From NCBI GenBank assembly GCA_035530195.1, contig DATKVG010000181.1, forward strand, positions 1 through 64,000: a DNA stretch of 64,000 nt, read 5' to 3'. The notes under the pieces are model-generated. The model saw only the letters and a program-made list of their open reading frames with translations. It was not told the DNA's origin and made no database searches. The translations under genes and the position numbers were made by a program. This document shows positions 15,608-24,021 of the stretch, one piece after another. The DNA is from JAPLKX01 sp035530195. Lineage in GTDB: Bacteria > Hydrogenedentota > Hydrogenedentia > Hydrogenedentales > SLHB01. How positions within the stretch are numbered: the first letter of the stretch is position 1; each line of letters starts with the position of its first letter.

Positions 15608-17086
15608 TCAGCGGAAACTCATGTGCCTGGCGTCGTTGATGATTTTAACGATGCTGACGAAGATGACGTAGAACTCGAGGCGGCCCAGGAACATCCCCGC
15701 CATCATGGTCCAGAGGATCAGGGGCGGCGTGGTGGCGTTGGTAATTCCAAGGCTGAGGCCGACGGTCCCCTGTGCGGAGGCGTACTCGAACAGGGCGTCG
15801 CCCACCGGATATCCGTGTGCGGCGACGACGGCGGTGCCGATAATCAGGCCGATGAGGTATACGGCGATGTAGTTTTGGGCCATCCGGATCCGGCGGTCGT
15901 CGACGTAGAGTTTTCCGGGGCCGTACCAGATATAGTTTTCCTCGACAATGCTCTTGGGGAGCATCGATCGGCGGAATTCCCACAGGATTGACCGAAACAC
16001 GATGTAGACGCGGATTTGTTTGAGGGCGCCGGAAGTGGAGCCGGCGCCGCCGCCGATTACCATGAGCGTGATCAGCAACAAGAGCGGAAGCCCGCTCCAT
16101 TGGCGATAGACCGTGGTCTGGAATCCGGTGCCGGTCAAGGCGGAAATCGGCTCGAAGCATGCGACACGTAATGTCTTGGCGAACTGCGGAAACACTCTTC
16201 CGTAGAACAGGGTGGCCGCGAGTATGAAAAGGGACAGTACGATCGCCACAAAAGAGAGGCGGATTTCGGCGTTACGCCACACGAGACCCAGCTTGCCTTG
16301 CAGGAGCAGGTAGGCCGTGAGAAAGTTGGTGCCGCCCAGCAGCATGAGGACGATGACCACGGCCTCAATCCGAGGCGAATCGAAATAGGCGATGCTTTCG
16401 GGCCTCGTGGAGAATCCGCCGGTGCCCAGGCCGGTGAACGCGTGGTTCACGGCTTCAAAAAAGGTCATTCCAGCCGCCCACAGGGCCAGAATGCCGAGTA
16501 TGGCGTAACCGGTGTACAACACGAGCACAATTTTGGCCGAGTCGCGCACATGGGGGGCGAGTTGGTCGGTTCGTCCTTCGGCCACGGACAGGTTTTGGCC
16601 GAGGGGTCCGGCGATGGTTGCCAGCATGATGAGGGCGAGGCCTGCGCCGCCGATGTATTGGGTAATGCTGCGCCACAAAAGAATCACATGAGGAACGGCG
16701 AGTACGTCGGTAACGGTGAGCCCCGTGCCGGACCATCCGCTGACCGATTCAAACAGGGCGTTCGTAATGCTGTAGCCGCAAACGTCCACGTATGGGACTG
16801 CCGAGAAGGCCGCGATGACTACCCAGGAAAGGAACACGATGATGGCCCCTTCCTGGAGCGTGAGGGCCACTTGGGTGCGCGTGCGAAACAGCCGCCAGAT
16901 AACGGCGCCCAAAACGATTTCCAGGAACGCCGGTACAATAAACTGTGGCGCATACACGTATTCACCGGGCCATCCGAGCAGCGCCAGGAGCGGCGTCAGC
17001 ATCCCGATTCCGCCCAGTACGAGCACGCCGCCCGTAGCGGCCAGGATGGCCTTGTACCTGGTGAGAAGATGCGGGTTTCGCCGCAT
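15608..17086 (-). CDS. trkH: TrkH/KtrB-type potassium uptake channel subunit
   Basis: 492-residue polytopic inner-membrane protein that forms the K+ translocation pathway of the Trk/Ktr system. The four pore loops are visible in order: SVSGWSGTGLTV, FTGLGTGGFSTR, LTGTGFQTT and QGTVGLS, each with the filter glycine. Length and helix pattern match TrkH. It lies ten bases downstream of a TrkA-like gene and in operon with a second one, the regulators that gate it by binding nucleotides. A Gly-rich hinge (MVIGGGAGSTSGALKQIR) matches the intramembrane loop of TrkH. Confidence 0.93.
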   Translation of the reverse strand: MRRNPHLLTRYKAILAATGGVLVLGGIGMLTPLLALLGWPGEYVYAPQFIVPAFLEIVLGAVIWRLFRTRTQVALTLQEGAIIVFLSWVVIAAFSAVPYVDVCGYSITNALFESVSGWSGTGLTVTDVLAVPHVILLWRSITQYIGGAGLALIMLATIAGPLGQNLSVAEGRTDQLAPHVRDSAKIVLVLYTGYAILGILALWAAGMTFFEAVNHAFTGLGTGGFSTRPESIAYFDSPRIEAVVIVLMLLGGTNFLTAYLLLQGKLGLVWRNAEIRLSFVAIVLSLFILAATLFYGRVFPQFAKTLRVACFEPISALTGTGFQTTVYRQWSGLPLLLLITLMVIGGGAGSTSGALKQIRVYIVFRSILWEFRRSMLPKSIVEENYIWYGPGKLYVDDRRIRMAQNYIAVYLIGLIIGTAVVAAHGYPVGDALFEYASAQGTVGLSLGITNATTPPLILWTMMAGMFLGRLEFYVIFVSIVKIINDARHMSFR

Positions 17087-17096
17087 GAGGCGTTTG

Positions 17097-17765
17097 CTAC
17101 TCCAACGGTTCGCCGGTGAGAGTTTTCATGGCGGCGGAGTGGTTTTGCGGTTCTGAGATGACGATGAGCCGGTCGCTGGCGGCGATGACGGTGGTGCCGC
17201 GGGGAACAATGGCCTGGTCTTCGCGCAACACGCAGGCAACCAGCGAATTCTCCGGCATTTGGATTTCGCTCATGGCTTTGCCGGCGGCGGGCGATTTGTC
17301 AGTCAGTTTGACCTCGGTGACGGTGATTTTGCCTTCGGCCACGGGGATGAGGTCGGAAATTCCGACGGAATCGACCCGTTGCTCGATGAGGCTGGAGAGG
17401 AGCAGCGTGATTGAGAAGGTGTTGGCGATTCCCAACTGCCGGAACACTTGTTCATTGTCGGGGTCGTTGACGAGCGAGATGATCCGGGGCACGTGAAACT
17501 TCATGTCGGCAAGCTGGCAGGTCACGAGGTTGTCCTCGTCGCGGGGCGCCGCGGCCAGGACGGCGTCGACGGTCTCCGCGCCGGCGTCCTCGAGCACTTG
17601 GGGGCTGCTCCCATCGCCGAACACGATGGTGGCGCTCGTCCGTCTTGCCAGCCAACTGCAATCTTCGCGGTCGCGGTTAATGACGGTGACTTCGTAGTTT
17701 TTCGCCTGAAACGCTCGGCAGAGGAAGTAAGCCAGCTTTCGTTCTGCGACTATAATTATGTGCAT
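17097..17765 (-). CDS. trkA: TrkA-like K+ channel regulator (N plus C domain) with a degenerate nucleotide motif
   Basis: 222 residues from the ATG at 17765: an RCK/TrkA_N Rossmann domain (about 1-135) and a TrkA_C ligand domain (about 140-220, with SLVACVLREDQAIVPRG and DRLIVIS). The canonical GxGxxG after the first strand is missing: MHIIIVAERKLAYFLCRAF stands where IIGAGRVGxxLA is expected, so NAD(H) or ATP binding may be lost or altered. The acidic Asp at the end of strand 2 (INRDREDC) is kept. The next gene upstream is a lone TrkA_N domain with an intact motif, so the two may form a mixed ring under TrkH. Start chosen because further upstream reading is antisense to the neighbour. Confidence 0.85.
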   Translation of the reverse strand: MHIIIVAERKLAYFLCRAFQAKNYEVTVINRDREDCSWLARRTSATIVFGDGSSPQVLEDAGAETVDAVLAAAPRDEDNLVTCQLADMKFHVPRIISLVNDPDNEQVFRQLGIANTFSITLLLSSLIEQRVDSVGISDLIPVAEGKITVTEVKLTDKSPAAGKAMSEIQMPENSLVACVLREDQAIVPRGTTVIAASDRLIVISEPQNHSAAMKTLTGEPLE

Positions 17766-17799
17766 GTCTTTTTTCCAGAAGGGTTTATGGCGCCGGCGG

Positions 17800-18234
17800 T
17801 CATTCGGAGGGGAACGCGAGCGCGCCAGCGATGGCGGCGATGGCGTCTCCGGCGACGATGCTCGGGCAGATGGTGTCAATCCCCATGTCGCGGTACACCT
17901 GTTCACGCATGGGGTCGTTGACCCGCACCATCACGTTGGGCACCTTGAAGACCTTCTTGGCAACCTGGGCTACCATGAGGTTGACGTTATCCTCGTGGGT
18001 GACGGCGAGCAAGAGGTCCGCTTTGTCCGTTTTTGCCTCTTGGAGTATCCGGAATTCGATTGCATCGCCTTCGATCCTGAATCCGCTGAACTCCGAAGAC
18101 AATGCTTCGAAAGCGGCTTCATCGTTATCAATGACAACGACGCTGTGCCCGTGCGCGCTCAACTTGTTGGCGACGTAGGAACCCAGGCGGCCGCAACCGG
18201 CAATCACGGCATAAAGCTGTCTTGGTGCAACCAT
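17800..18234 (-). CDS. trkA: Single-domain TrkA_N (RCK) potassium-channel regulator
   Basis: 144 residues comprising just one Rossmann RCK domain: AVIAGCGRLGSYVANKL holds an intact GxGxxG and HSVVVIDNDEAAF the strand-2 Asp that binds the adenosine ribose. There is no TrkA_C domain. It is the first gene of a minus-strand set: TrkA_N alone, then TrkA_N plus C (34 bp later), then TrkH. Escherichia coli TrkA is one chain of N-C-N-C; here the set is split and one C domain is absent. It probably binds nucleotide and gates the TrkH pore. Confidence 0.87.
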   Translation of the reverse strand: MVAPRQLYAVIAGCGRLGSYVANKLSAHGHSVVVIDNDEAAFEALSSEFSGFRIEGDAIEFRILQEAKTDKADLLLAVTHEDNVNLMVAQVAKKVFKVPNVMVRVNDPMREQVYRDMGIDTICPSIVAGDAIAAIAGALAFPSE

Positions 18235-18342
18235 GGCTGATGAGTGTTAACTGTAATTAGAGGTGCAAAAAGCCGTTCCCGAATACGCGCTTACTGCGAA
18301 TAATACTCCGCTACCGGGTTGGGGTGCAACATTCTTATTCGG

Positions 18343-19749
18343 TTATTCGGTGTTGGCAGGTTCCCAGAGGTGGGAGCGCGTTTCGGCGACGACCACGCCG
18401 CTGAGCAGGATCAGACAGACCAGGTTCGGAATCGCCATCAGCGCGTTGGCAATGTCTGCAAAGTCCCAAACTGCCTGGAGATGGCTGACCGACCCGACGA
18501 GCACGAAAACCACCCAAAGCAGGCGGTAAGGCAATATGGACCTTTTTCCGAACAGATATTCGGCGGCGCGCTCGCCGTAGTACGACCAGCCCAGAATGGT
18601 CGAGAAGACGAACGTAACCAGGCCCATCCCAAGAATCGCAGGCCCAATCGTCGGCATTCTATTGAACGCGGCGGCGGTAAGTGCGGCGCCGTTGAGGGAC
18701 CCTTGGGTCCAGTCGCCGGAATTAACCAGTACCAGGCCGGTCAGGGCGCAGATGACGACCGTGTCCCAGAACGTGCCGGTCGAGGAGACGAGGGCTTGCC
18801 GGACGGGGTTTTTGGTTTTTGCGGCTGCTGCGACGATTGGTGCGCTTCCGAGGCCGGACTCGTTGGAGAACAGGCCGCGGGCGATGCCATATCGCATGGC
18901 CCGTCGCATGCCTTCGCCGAGGAATCCGCCAACGACCGCTTGGCCCGTGAAGGCGGTTTTGAAGATGAGTGCCAGCGTTGCGGGGATGGTCGGCAGGCCC
19001 AGGATGAGCAGGACCACGCACCCCAGGACGTACGCGATTGCCATGAAGGGCACGAGAATCTGGCATACGCGCGCGATCGACCGGATGCCGCCCAGGATTA
19101 CCATCGCCGTGAGCGCCATCAGGATAGTTCCCGTAACCCAGGGATTGACGTGCCAGCGGGTTTCAACGAGCAGCTGGGCTATCGCGTTGGCCTGCACCAT
19201 GTTGCCGATGCCGAACGCCGCGATGGCCGTGAATGCGGCGAAAAGCATGCCGAGCCATTTGCAGTTGAGGCCGCGGTCGAGGACGTACATCGGGCCGCCG
19301 GCAAAGTGTCCGGTTTCGGTGGTGATCCGGTACTTCACCGCCAGGAGGGCTTCGGCGTATTTGGTGGAGATGCCGAACACGCCCGTCAGCCACATCCAGA
19401 GTACGGCGCCGGGCCCGCCGGCCACAACGGCCGTGGCCACGCCGACAATGTTGCCCGTTCCGATAGTGGCGGCCAGTGCCGTGGTGAGCGCGCCGAAATG
19501 GCTGACGTCGCCCTCGCCTTCCACGCCCCGCTCGAGCGACAGCCGTATTCCGCGGCCGACGTAGCGCTGAATAAACCGGAGCCGGACCGTGAGGAAGATG
19601 TGGGTGCCAAACAGGAGGACCAGCATCCACGGCCCCCACATCAGCCCGCTGAGCGCGCCCAGTAACGGGCCGAAACCTTCGCCGGCCGCTGCCCGGATAG
19701 GCTCAAAATAATCGGCAACGGCGCCCCCGACACGGATGAGAACTTCCAT
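18343..19749 (-). CDS. Sodium:alanine/glycine symporter (AGCS family)
   Basis: 468-residue inner-membrane transporter that imports alanine or glycine with Na+. The AGCS signature is clear: ATIGTGNIVGVATAVVAGGP, then GGPMYVLDRGL, and FSNESGLGSAPIVAAAAKT in the second half. The start is the ATG at 19749 with GGGAG seven bases before it; a longer reading adds 19 unlikely residues. The number of hydrophobic segments fits 10-11 helices. It stands alone, divergent from the NrdD-like gene, with a repeat element between them. Confidence 0.93.
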   Translation of the reverse strand: MEVLIRVGGAVADYFEPIRAAAGEGFGPLLGALSGLMWGPWMLVLLFGTHIFLTVRLRFIQRYVGRGIRLSLERGVEGEGDVSHFGALTTALAATIGTGNIVGVATAVVAGGPGAVLWMWLTGVFGISTKYAEALLAVKYRITTETGHFAGGPMYVLDRGLNCKWLGMLFAAFTAIAAFGIGNMVQANAIAQLLVETRWHVNPWVTGTILMALTAMVILGGIRSIARVCQILVPFMAIAYVLGCVVLLILGLPTIPATLALIFKTAFTGQAVVGGFLGEGMRRAMRYGIARGLFSNESGLGSAPIVAAAAKTKNPVRQALVSSTGTFWDTVVICALTGLVLVNSGDWTQGSLNGAALTAAAFNRMPTIGPAILGMGLVTFVFSTILGWSYYGERAAEYLFGKRSILPYRLLWVVFVLVGSVSHLQAVWDFADIANALMAIPNLVCLILLSGVVVAETRSHLWEPANTE

Positions 19750-19840
19750 ACACGTGCTCCCGATAACAACAAAGCCGATCGTACCGAAACAGGTTGGTGT
19801 TAGCAAGATCAGCCGCAGCGCGGTTGGTTTTCTTCAACCA

Positions 19841-19985
19841 GAATCCGCGGGTAAGGCTGTCTCACCTCGAAGCGAGTCCTTGATTGGGGGCAAGCGGCAA
19901 GATGCCGCTTCTACATTGGCTGCAAACGTAGACGCGGCATCTGCGCGGCATCCTGCCGCGTTGCGCGTTTCTTACGTACGGATCC
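19841..19985. repeat. MITE-like element with 15-bp terminal inverted repeats, copy 1
   Basis: 145 bp bounded by GAATCCGCGGGTAAG (19841-19855) and CTTACGTACGGATCC (19971-19985), inverted copies with two or three mismatches. The interior has small palindromes (GGCAAGATGCC, GCGGCATCCTGCCGC) and the phrase TTGGCTGCAAACGTAGAC. It is a shortened relative of 39792-40035. No coding capacity. The 19750-20074 gap holds nothing else recognisable. Confidence 0.85.
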
Positions 19986-20074
19986 GGTTTCAACATATGC
20001 GCCCGCTTGTGTTACGGGGTTTGTTCGGGGTAGACTGCTTCGCTGCGAGCAAGAGGGGCGGGAAAATTCGACCA

Positions 20075-22372
20075 ATGAGTCTGGACGAACGCAAGAACCA
20101 GCGCGATCCCGAAGACGAGCCGCGGGTCCAGCCGCTCGAGGGGCTGTTTGACGCGCAACTGACGTTTTCGGCTCCGTTTATCGAAGCCCCGCAGCCCGTC
20201 AAAGAGATCGTGAAGCGGGACGGGCGCGTCGAGCCGTTTGACAAGAACAAGATAGCCGATACCATTTTCAAAGCGGCCGCGTCGATTGGCGGCAATGACC
20301 GGGAACGTGCGGCCAACCTCGCCTCGGCCATCGCCATTTATCTATCCAAAACGCTCGATAGTCGGCCGCCGACGGTGGATCAGGTAGGCGACGCGGTTGA
20401 GAAGGTCCTCATCGAGATGGGCCACGCTCGGACGGCGCTCGCCTACGCCCGGTACCGGGACCGGCGGGCGCGCATACGCCGGTTGCGGCAGGGCGACACC
20501 GCCGTGATCCTCAACGAACTGGCGGAAGCGCGGCGCAGCCCGGGCGGCCTCGAAGGCGGCGAAGGATCCGGCGTTCTTGTCCGCACCGGCGGCGAGCAAC
20601 TGCGGGCCTGGGACCGGGCGAAGATCGCCGAGGCGCTGATCCGGGAAACGGGGCTTGAAGAAGGTACGGCCCAGTTGATTGCGCTCGAGGTCGAGCAGCA
20701 GATCAAGACGGCCAACGTCAAGACACTGACCACGGGCCTTGTGCGCGAGTTGGTGAATGCGAAACTGATCGAGCGGGGATTGGAAGCGCATTGGCGCAGG
20801 CACGTGCGGCTGGGCGTTCCGCTGTACGATGCGCGGCGGATCATTTGCGGCCTCGATAATGCCGGCGCCGCAACGGTCGACCCCGAACGGACCAGCCGCG
20901 TCTTGGCGCAGTCGGTCAAGCGCGAGTATGCGGTCTCGCAGGTTTTCTCGCCCGAGGTCGGCGACGCCCACCTGCGCGGCGACATTTACCTGCACGACCT
21001 TGGCCGAATCGATTGCCTCGACAGCGCCGCGCTGTCTGTTGCGGGCATTGCGAAGTACGGCGTGGGCCTGCCTGATTCGAGGGCGTTTTCGCGGCCTCCC
21101 AAATACGCCGACACGCTTCTGGCCCAGATGGTCAACTCGAGTGGGGTGCTCCAGCACTATTTCTCCGGCGCCATAACGTGGGACGCCCTGAACATCCATT
21201 TCGCGCCGTTCCTCGAGAGTTGCGAGGAGCGGGCGCTGCACCAGCTCGCGCAAATGCTCATCTACGAGTACGCCTACCGGGCGGCCGTCCATGGCGACTG
21301 TGCCCCGGAGACAGCCATCGGATTGTATTGGGACGCGCCGCCGCATCTGAAGGAACTGGAGGCCGTGAGCGCGGGAGGCCGGCCCGCCGGAAAGACCTAC
21401 GGCGACTACAGCCGGCCGGCGCAACAGTTTTTGTGGGCGCTCCTCGATGTGTTCAAAGAAGGGGGCGTTCAGGGGGTCAAATTCACGTCGCCCTCGGTGA
21501 AAATACATATTACACCAGACTTTTTCCGGTCGCCGGGCAGCGAGCGGTTTCTCGAGCACGCGGGCGAGGTGGCGGCATCGAGGGGCAACGTGCTGTTCGC
21601 ACTCGAGCGGGCTCCGGAACCCGTATCGGCGGCGCCCTGGGACATCCGCGACGTGACGGCGCACCGCGTCACGCTGAACCTCCCTCGGCTGGCCTACCGG
21701 TCCCGTGGGACGACCGATTTCTTTGAACAACTGGCGGCGACATTTGAACTGGCCGCGCAGGCGCACAGCCAGAAGGCGGGGTTTGTGCACAAGCTGATGG
21801 CGCTCGAGTCGCTGGGCCCGCTGGGTTTGCTTGCGGCGCACCGAGAGGGCCGGCCTGCCGTCGACGTCAACCAGGCCAAATACCTCGTCGGCGTTTCCGG
21901 GCTGTCTGAATGTGTGTGGGCGGCAACCGGCCTGTGGCTGGCGCAGTCGGAACAGGCGGTTGCATTTGCGGTCGAGATCCTTTCACGCATCGCTGGGCTG
22001 TGCGCCGAATCGAGCGAACGGCTGGGCCTGCAAGTCGTCCCCGCGCAAACGGTCGACACACGAATCGCGCGCCGGTTCGCCGCCATCGATCTCGAGGCAT
22101 GGCAGCCGCAAACGAGCCAGGTGCTCGACCGTTCCGACGCCGAAGAGCCCGCGTATACGCCGGGAGTTCGCATATCCGGCGGCCGCGAACTATCGCCGAT
22201 GGAGCGCGTCCGCCTCGAGGGCCGCTTCCAGTGTTTTCTCGATGGAGACGCCGCAACCGTCGTCCAGATGCCGGACTCCGAAACCTCCCCCAAATCCGTC
22301 GCCGATTTCATCCGAAAAGCCTACCACCAAACCGGCGCACGCCGAATTCTGGTGGAGGCTCTTACCACATAG
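20075..22372 (+). CDS. Two-ATP-cone relative of anaerobic ribonucleotide reductase NrdD lacking the glycyl-radical domain
   Basis: 765 residues from the ATG at 20075; the upstream open frame runs through the MITE-like repeat and is unlikely to be coding. Residues 43-133 and 168-256 are two ATP-cone domains (VKRDGRVEPFDKNKIADTI; RAWDRAKIAEALIRETG). Residues 260-765 follow the class III NrdD fold: GDAHLRGDIYLHDLGRIDC, LLAQMVNSSGVLQHYFSGAI, FTSPSVKIHITPDFF, TLNLPRLAY. The C-terminal Cys4 zinc site and the RVxGY glycyl-radical motif are absent; the protein stops at RRILVEALTT. The finger-loop cysteine segment usually rich in Cys (CCRLR-like) is also missing, and no activase nrdG is near. It may be a degenerate enzyme or a nucleotide-sensing regulator. 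The 3' side abuts the accessory island. Confidence 0.75.
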   Translation: MSLDERKNQRDPEDEPRVQPLEGLFDAQLTFSAPFIEAPQPVKEIVKRDGRVEPFDKNKIADTIFKAAASIGGNDRERAANLASAIAIYLSKTLDSRPPTVDQVGDAVEKVLIEMGHARTALAYARYRDRRARIRRLRQGDTAVILNELAEARRSPGGLEGGEGSGVLVRTGGEQLRAWDRAKIAEALIRETGLEEGTAQLIALEVEQQIKTANVKTLTTGLVRELVNAKLIERGLEAHWRRHVRLGVPLYDARRIICGLDNAGAATVDPERTSRVLAQSVKREYAVSQVFSPEVGDAHLRGDIYLHDLGRIDCLDSAALSVAGIAKYGVGLPDSRAFSRPPKYADTLLAQMVNSSGVLQHYFSGAITWDALNIHFAPFLESCEERALHQLAQMLIYEYAYRAAVHGDCAPETAIGLYWDAPPHLKELEAVSAGGRPAGKTYGDYSRPAQQFLWALLDVFKEGGVQGVKFTSPSVKIHITPDFFRSPGSERFLEHAGEVAASRGNVLFALERAPEPVSAAPWDIRDVTAHRVTLNLPRLAYRSRGTTDFFEQLAATFELAAQAHSQKAGFVHKLMALESLGPLGLLAAHREGRPAVDVNQAKYLVGVSGLSECVWAATGLWLAQSEQAVAFAVEILSRIAGLCAESSERLGLQVVPAQTVDTRIARRFAAIDLEAWQPQTSQVLDRSDAEEPAYTPGVRISGGRELSPMERVRLEGRFQCFLDGDAATVVQMPDSETSPKSVADFIRKAYHQTGARRILVEALTT

Positions 22373-22460
22373 GCAGTTGCCGCAGCACTTGCAGGCGGGG
22401 CGGAGTTGTTGCTGTGTTTAAATCGGCACAGGCACCATTTAAGAGTCTAAAATAAACGGT

Positions 22461-22603
22461 GACTGTGGAGCTGGTGAAAAAGTCGATGCGCACAGTTACG
22501 CCCGCGTTTCGTCCCTGTGTAACTCGTGTATTTACAATAACCGCACTTTGAGCTTTACCAACAGAAATGGATGATCTTAGGCTTTTTCACGAACTCCACT
22601 GTC
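22461..22603. mobile_element. 143-bp MITE-like element with 24-bp inverted ends
   Basis: Left end 22461-22484 (GACTGTGGAGCTGGTGAAAA...) and right end 22580-22603 are inverted copies matching at 20 of 24 positions, with weaker pairing for another ten bases outward. The 95-bp interior has no gene. It marks the left border of the accessory island, 88 bp after the truncated-looking NrdD relative. Confidence 0.65.
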
Positions 22604-22613
22604 CCTATTTACT

Positions 22614-22633
22614 ACTTCGCGTGTGAATCTACA
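22614..22633 (+). mobile_element. Residual 20-bp end of an IS30-type element
   Basis: ACTTCGCGTGTGAATCTACA is an exact reverse complement of 26939-26958, which is the 3' end of the IS30-family transposase fragment. The same end occurs at 24527-24546 with changes. So this is a scar of the same insertion sequence. Between 22634 and 22996 no gene is seen except the hairpin at 22920-22956. Confidence 0.7.
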
Positions 22634-22919
22634 GAAGACAATAGATTGGACAATGAGCAGGTCGTACAACCGTCATAATCTTCCTTCCCTAGAGGCGGAC
22701 TGTGCAGGCAGCAGTATCGAAGTTATGAGTCCCTATTTCACGATTTCCGCAACTGTGAGTCTCATTGTTTCAATGAGTTCTCGCCGTGTCTACTCCATTC
22801 CGAGTGCCGCATCTGTTAAGACTTGGGGGCAGATTCTGGTCAAATGCCAATAGACGATAGCCATTACCCTAATCGGGTGCTGCTGTCCACATTCATGCAC
22901 CGCTCACCACCCGAATGAA

Positions 22920-22956
22920 GGCGCCCGTCCTGAGGATTATCCCCGAGCCGGGCGCC
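22920..22956 (-). terminator. Possible terminator hairpin after the TIR chimera
   Basis: GGCGCCCG (22920-22927) pairs perfectly with CGGGCGCC (22949-22956) across a 21-base loop, 40 bp after the TIR gene's stop. On the minus strand it is followed only by TTCATTC, a weak T tract. Confidence 0.4.
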
Positions 22957-22996
22957 TGAACCATGTGAACCCTGATCCGAGTGGAAGAGCGGGTGG

Positions 22997-23929
22997 CTAC
23001 ACAGCCGGAACCTTTCCCTTGAGTCCCTCAGCTATCGTGTCCGTCACCCTCACAAAGACCTCCTCCTGCTCTTCCTCTGACATCTTGAGCAACGGCCTGT
23101 CTGGAGTATTGACCGCCTGGAACTGCGACAGGTCTGGAGTCTGGAGAAACCGACACGGACTTACAATTACCGGCAATATAATTGTCCCTCGCTTCTTGGA
23201 CATAGCCAATAACCTTGGTAGTTCGTTTGATGTGATGAACGGCGACGCAAGGAAGTCCGCACTCACAAGTAACACTGCGGCTCTGGCTCGCATGATGGCC
23301 TCTTCGATTTCTGCGCGCCACTGCGAGCCGGGCCTTATCTTGGTGTCGTCCCAGCAATCGATTGCGGCCTCGTTTTTTAGGGAGGCCATGTGGACCTGCA
23401 ATCGCTGTCGCCAGTACTCGTTCTTGTGGCTGTAGCAGGCGAATATGGTCTCCCTTCCAGGGGCCGAGCGCCTGCTCGTGCTAGAACCGTGGACGCTCGG
23501 AGGAAGCCCGCGGTATCGTCCACGGACAGATGGGCCGTGTGTCCTGTTCGGGAGAATCAGGAGATAAGACACCGGTGTGCACCCATCGAGACAATCGTGG
23601 GTAGGCCAGAGCCTCTCCTGTCGGTCCGTCTCGGCTGTGTCGCACAAGTGGCCTTTGCCAGCGAAGTCGCTCAGGTCGATGACGACCGTGTCAAGGTCGC
23701 CGTTCGCCATCCAGGATGCTCGTACTCGGCTCCCGAACGACTTCAAGGCATTGACCGTGTCGGTCAGCTCGAAACCATCCTCTTCGCGGGGTAGTTCCTC
23801 GGACATGAGCTTCATTACAGGCTGCACTGGCAGGTCGAAAAACATGCCGACCCTTCGCCAGGCATTGCTGTGTGCCTTGCCCATGAACTGAGCGCCGATC
23901 ATCGCAACATTCAACGATTTCTTGGCCAT
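22997..23929 (-). CDS. Chimeric TIR-domain protein with an oxidoreductase N-terminal leader
   Basis: 310 residues. Residues 1-42 (AMIGAQFMGKAHSNAWRRVG, FDLPVQPVMK) are the start of a Gfo/Idh/MocA oxidoreductase, without the rest of that enzyme. Residues 43-158 are unassigned. Residues 159-265 are a bacterial TIR domain: ETIFACYSHKNEYW, the BB-loop WDDTKIRPGSQW, LLVSADFLASPFITSNEL with a candidate NADase Glu at 236, then ILPVIVSPCRF. TIR domains of this type cleave NAD+ or make signalling nucleotides in immune systems. GGGAG precedes the ATG at 23929, so the leader probably supplies the start; an internal ATG at 23806 sits right at the fusion point. It reads as a recombination product that left an expressible TIR protein. 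Confidence 0.7.
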   Translation of the reverse strand: MAKKSLNVAMIGAQFMGKAHSNAWRRVGMFFDLPVQPVMKLMSEELPREEDGFELTDTVNALKSFGSRVRASWMANGDLDTVVIDLSDFAGKGHLCDTAETDRQERLWPTHDCLDGCTPVSYLLILPNRTHGPSVRGRYRGLPPSVHGSSTSRRSAPGRETIFACYSHKNEYWRQRLQVHMASLKNEAAIDCWDDTKIRPGSQWRAEIEEAIMRARAAVLLVSADFLASPFITSNELPRLLAMSKKRGTIILPVIVSPCRFLQTPDLSQFQAVNTPDRPLLKMSEEEQEEVFVRVTDTIAEGLKGKVPAV

Positions 23930-24021
23930 TCTCTATCTCCCTATGTTGCATCGCTGTTGCTTCAACAGCAACAAGAACGGCCCCATTATACCACCAAGGT
24001 AATGAATCTGACTTTGCAGTA

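Noticed and set aside
19736..20074. 113-codon extension at the start of the NrdD-like gene
   Set aside because: It reads through the MITE-like repeat and has no ribosome site; the ATG at 20075 starts the recognisable protein.
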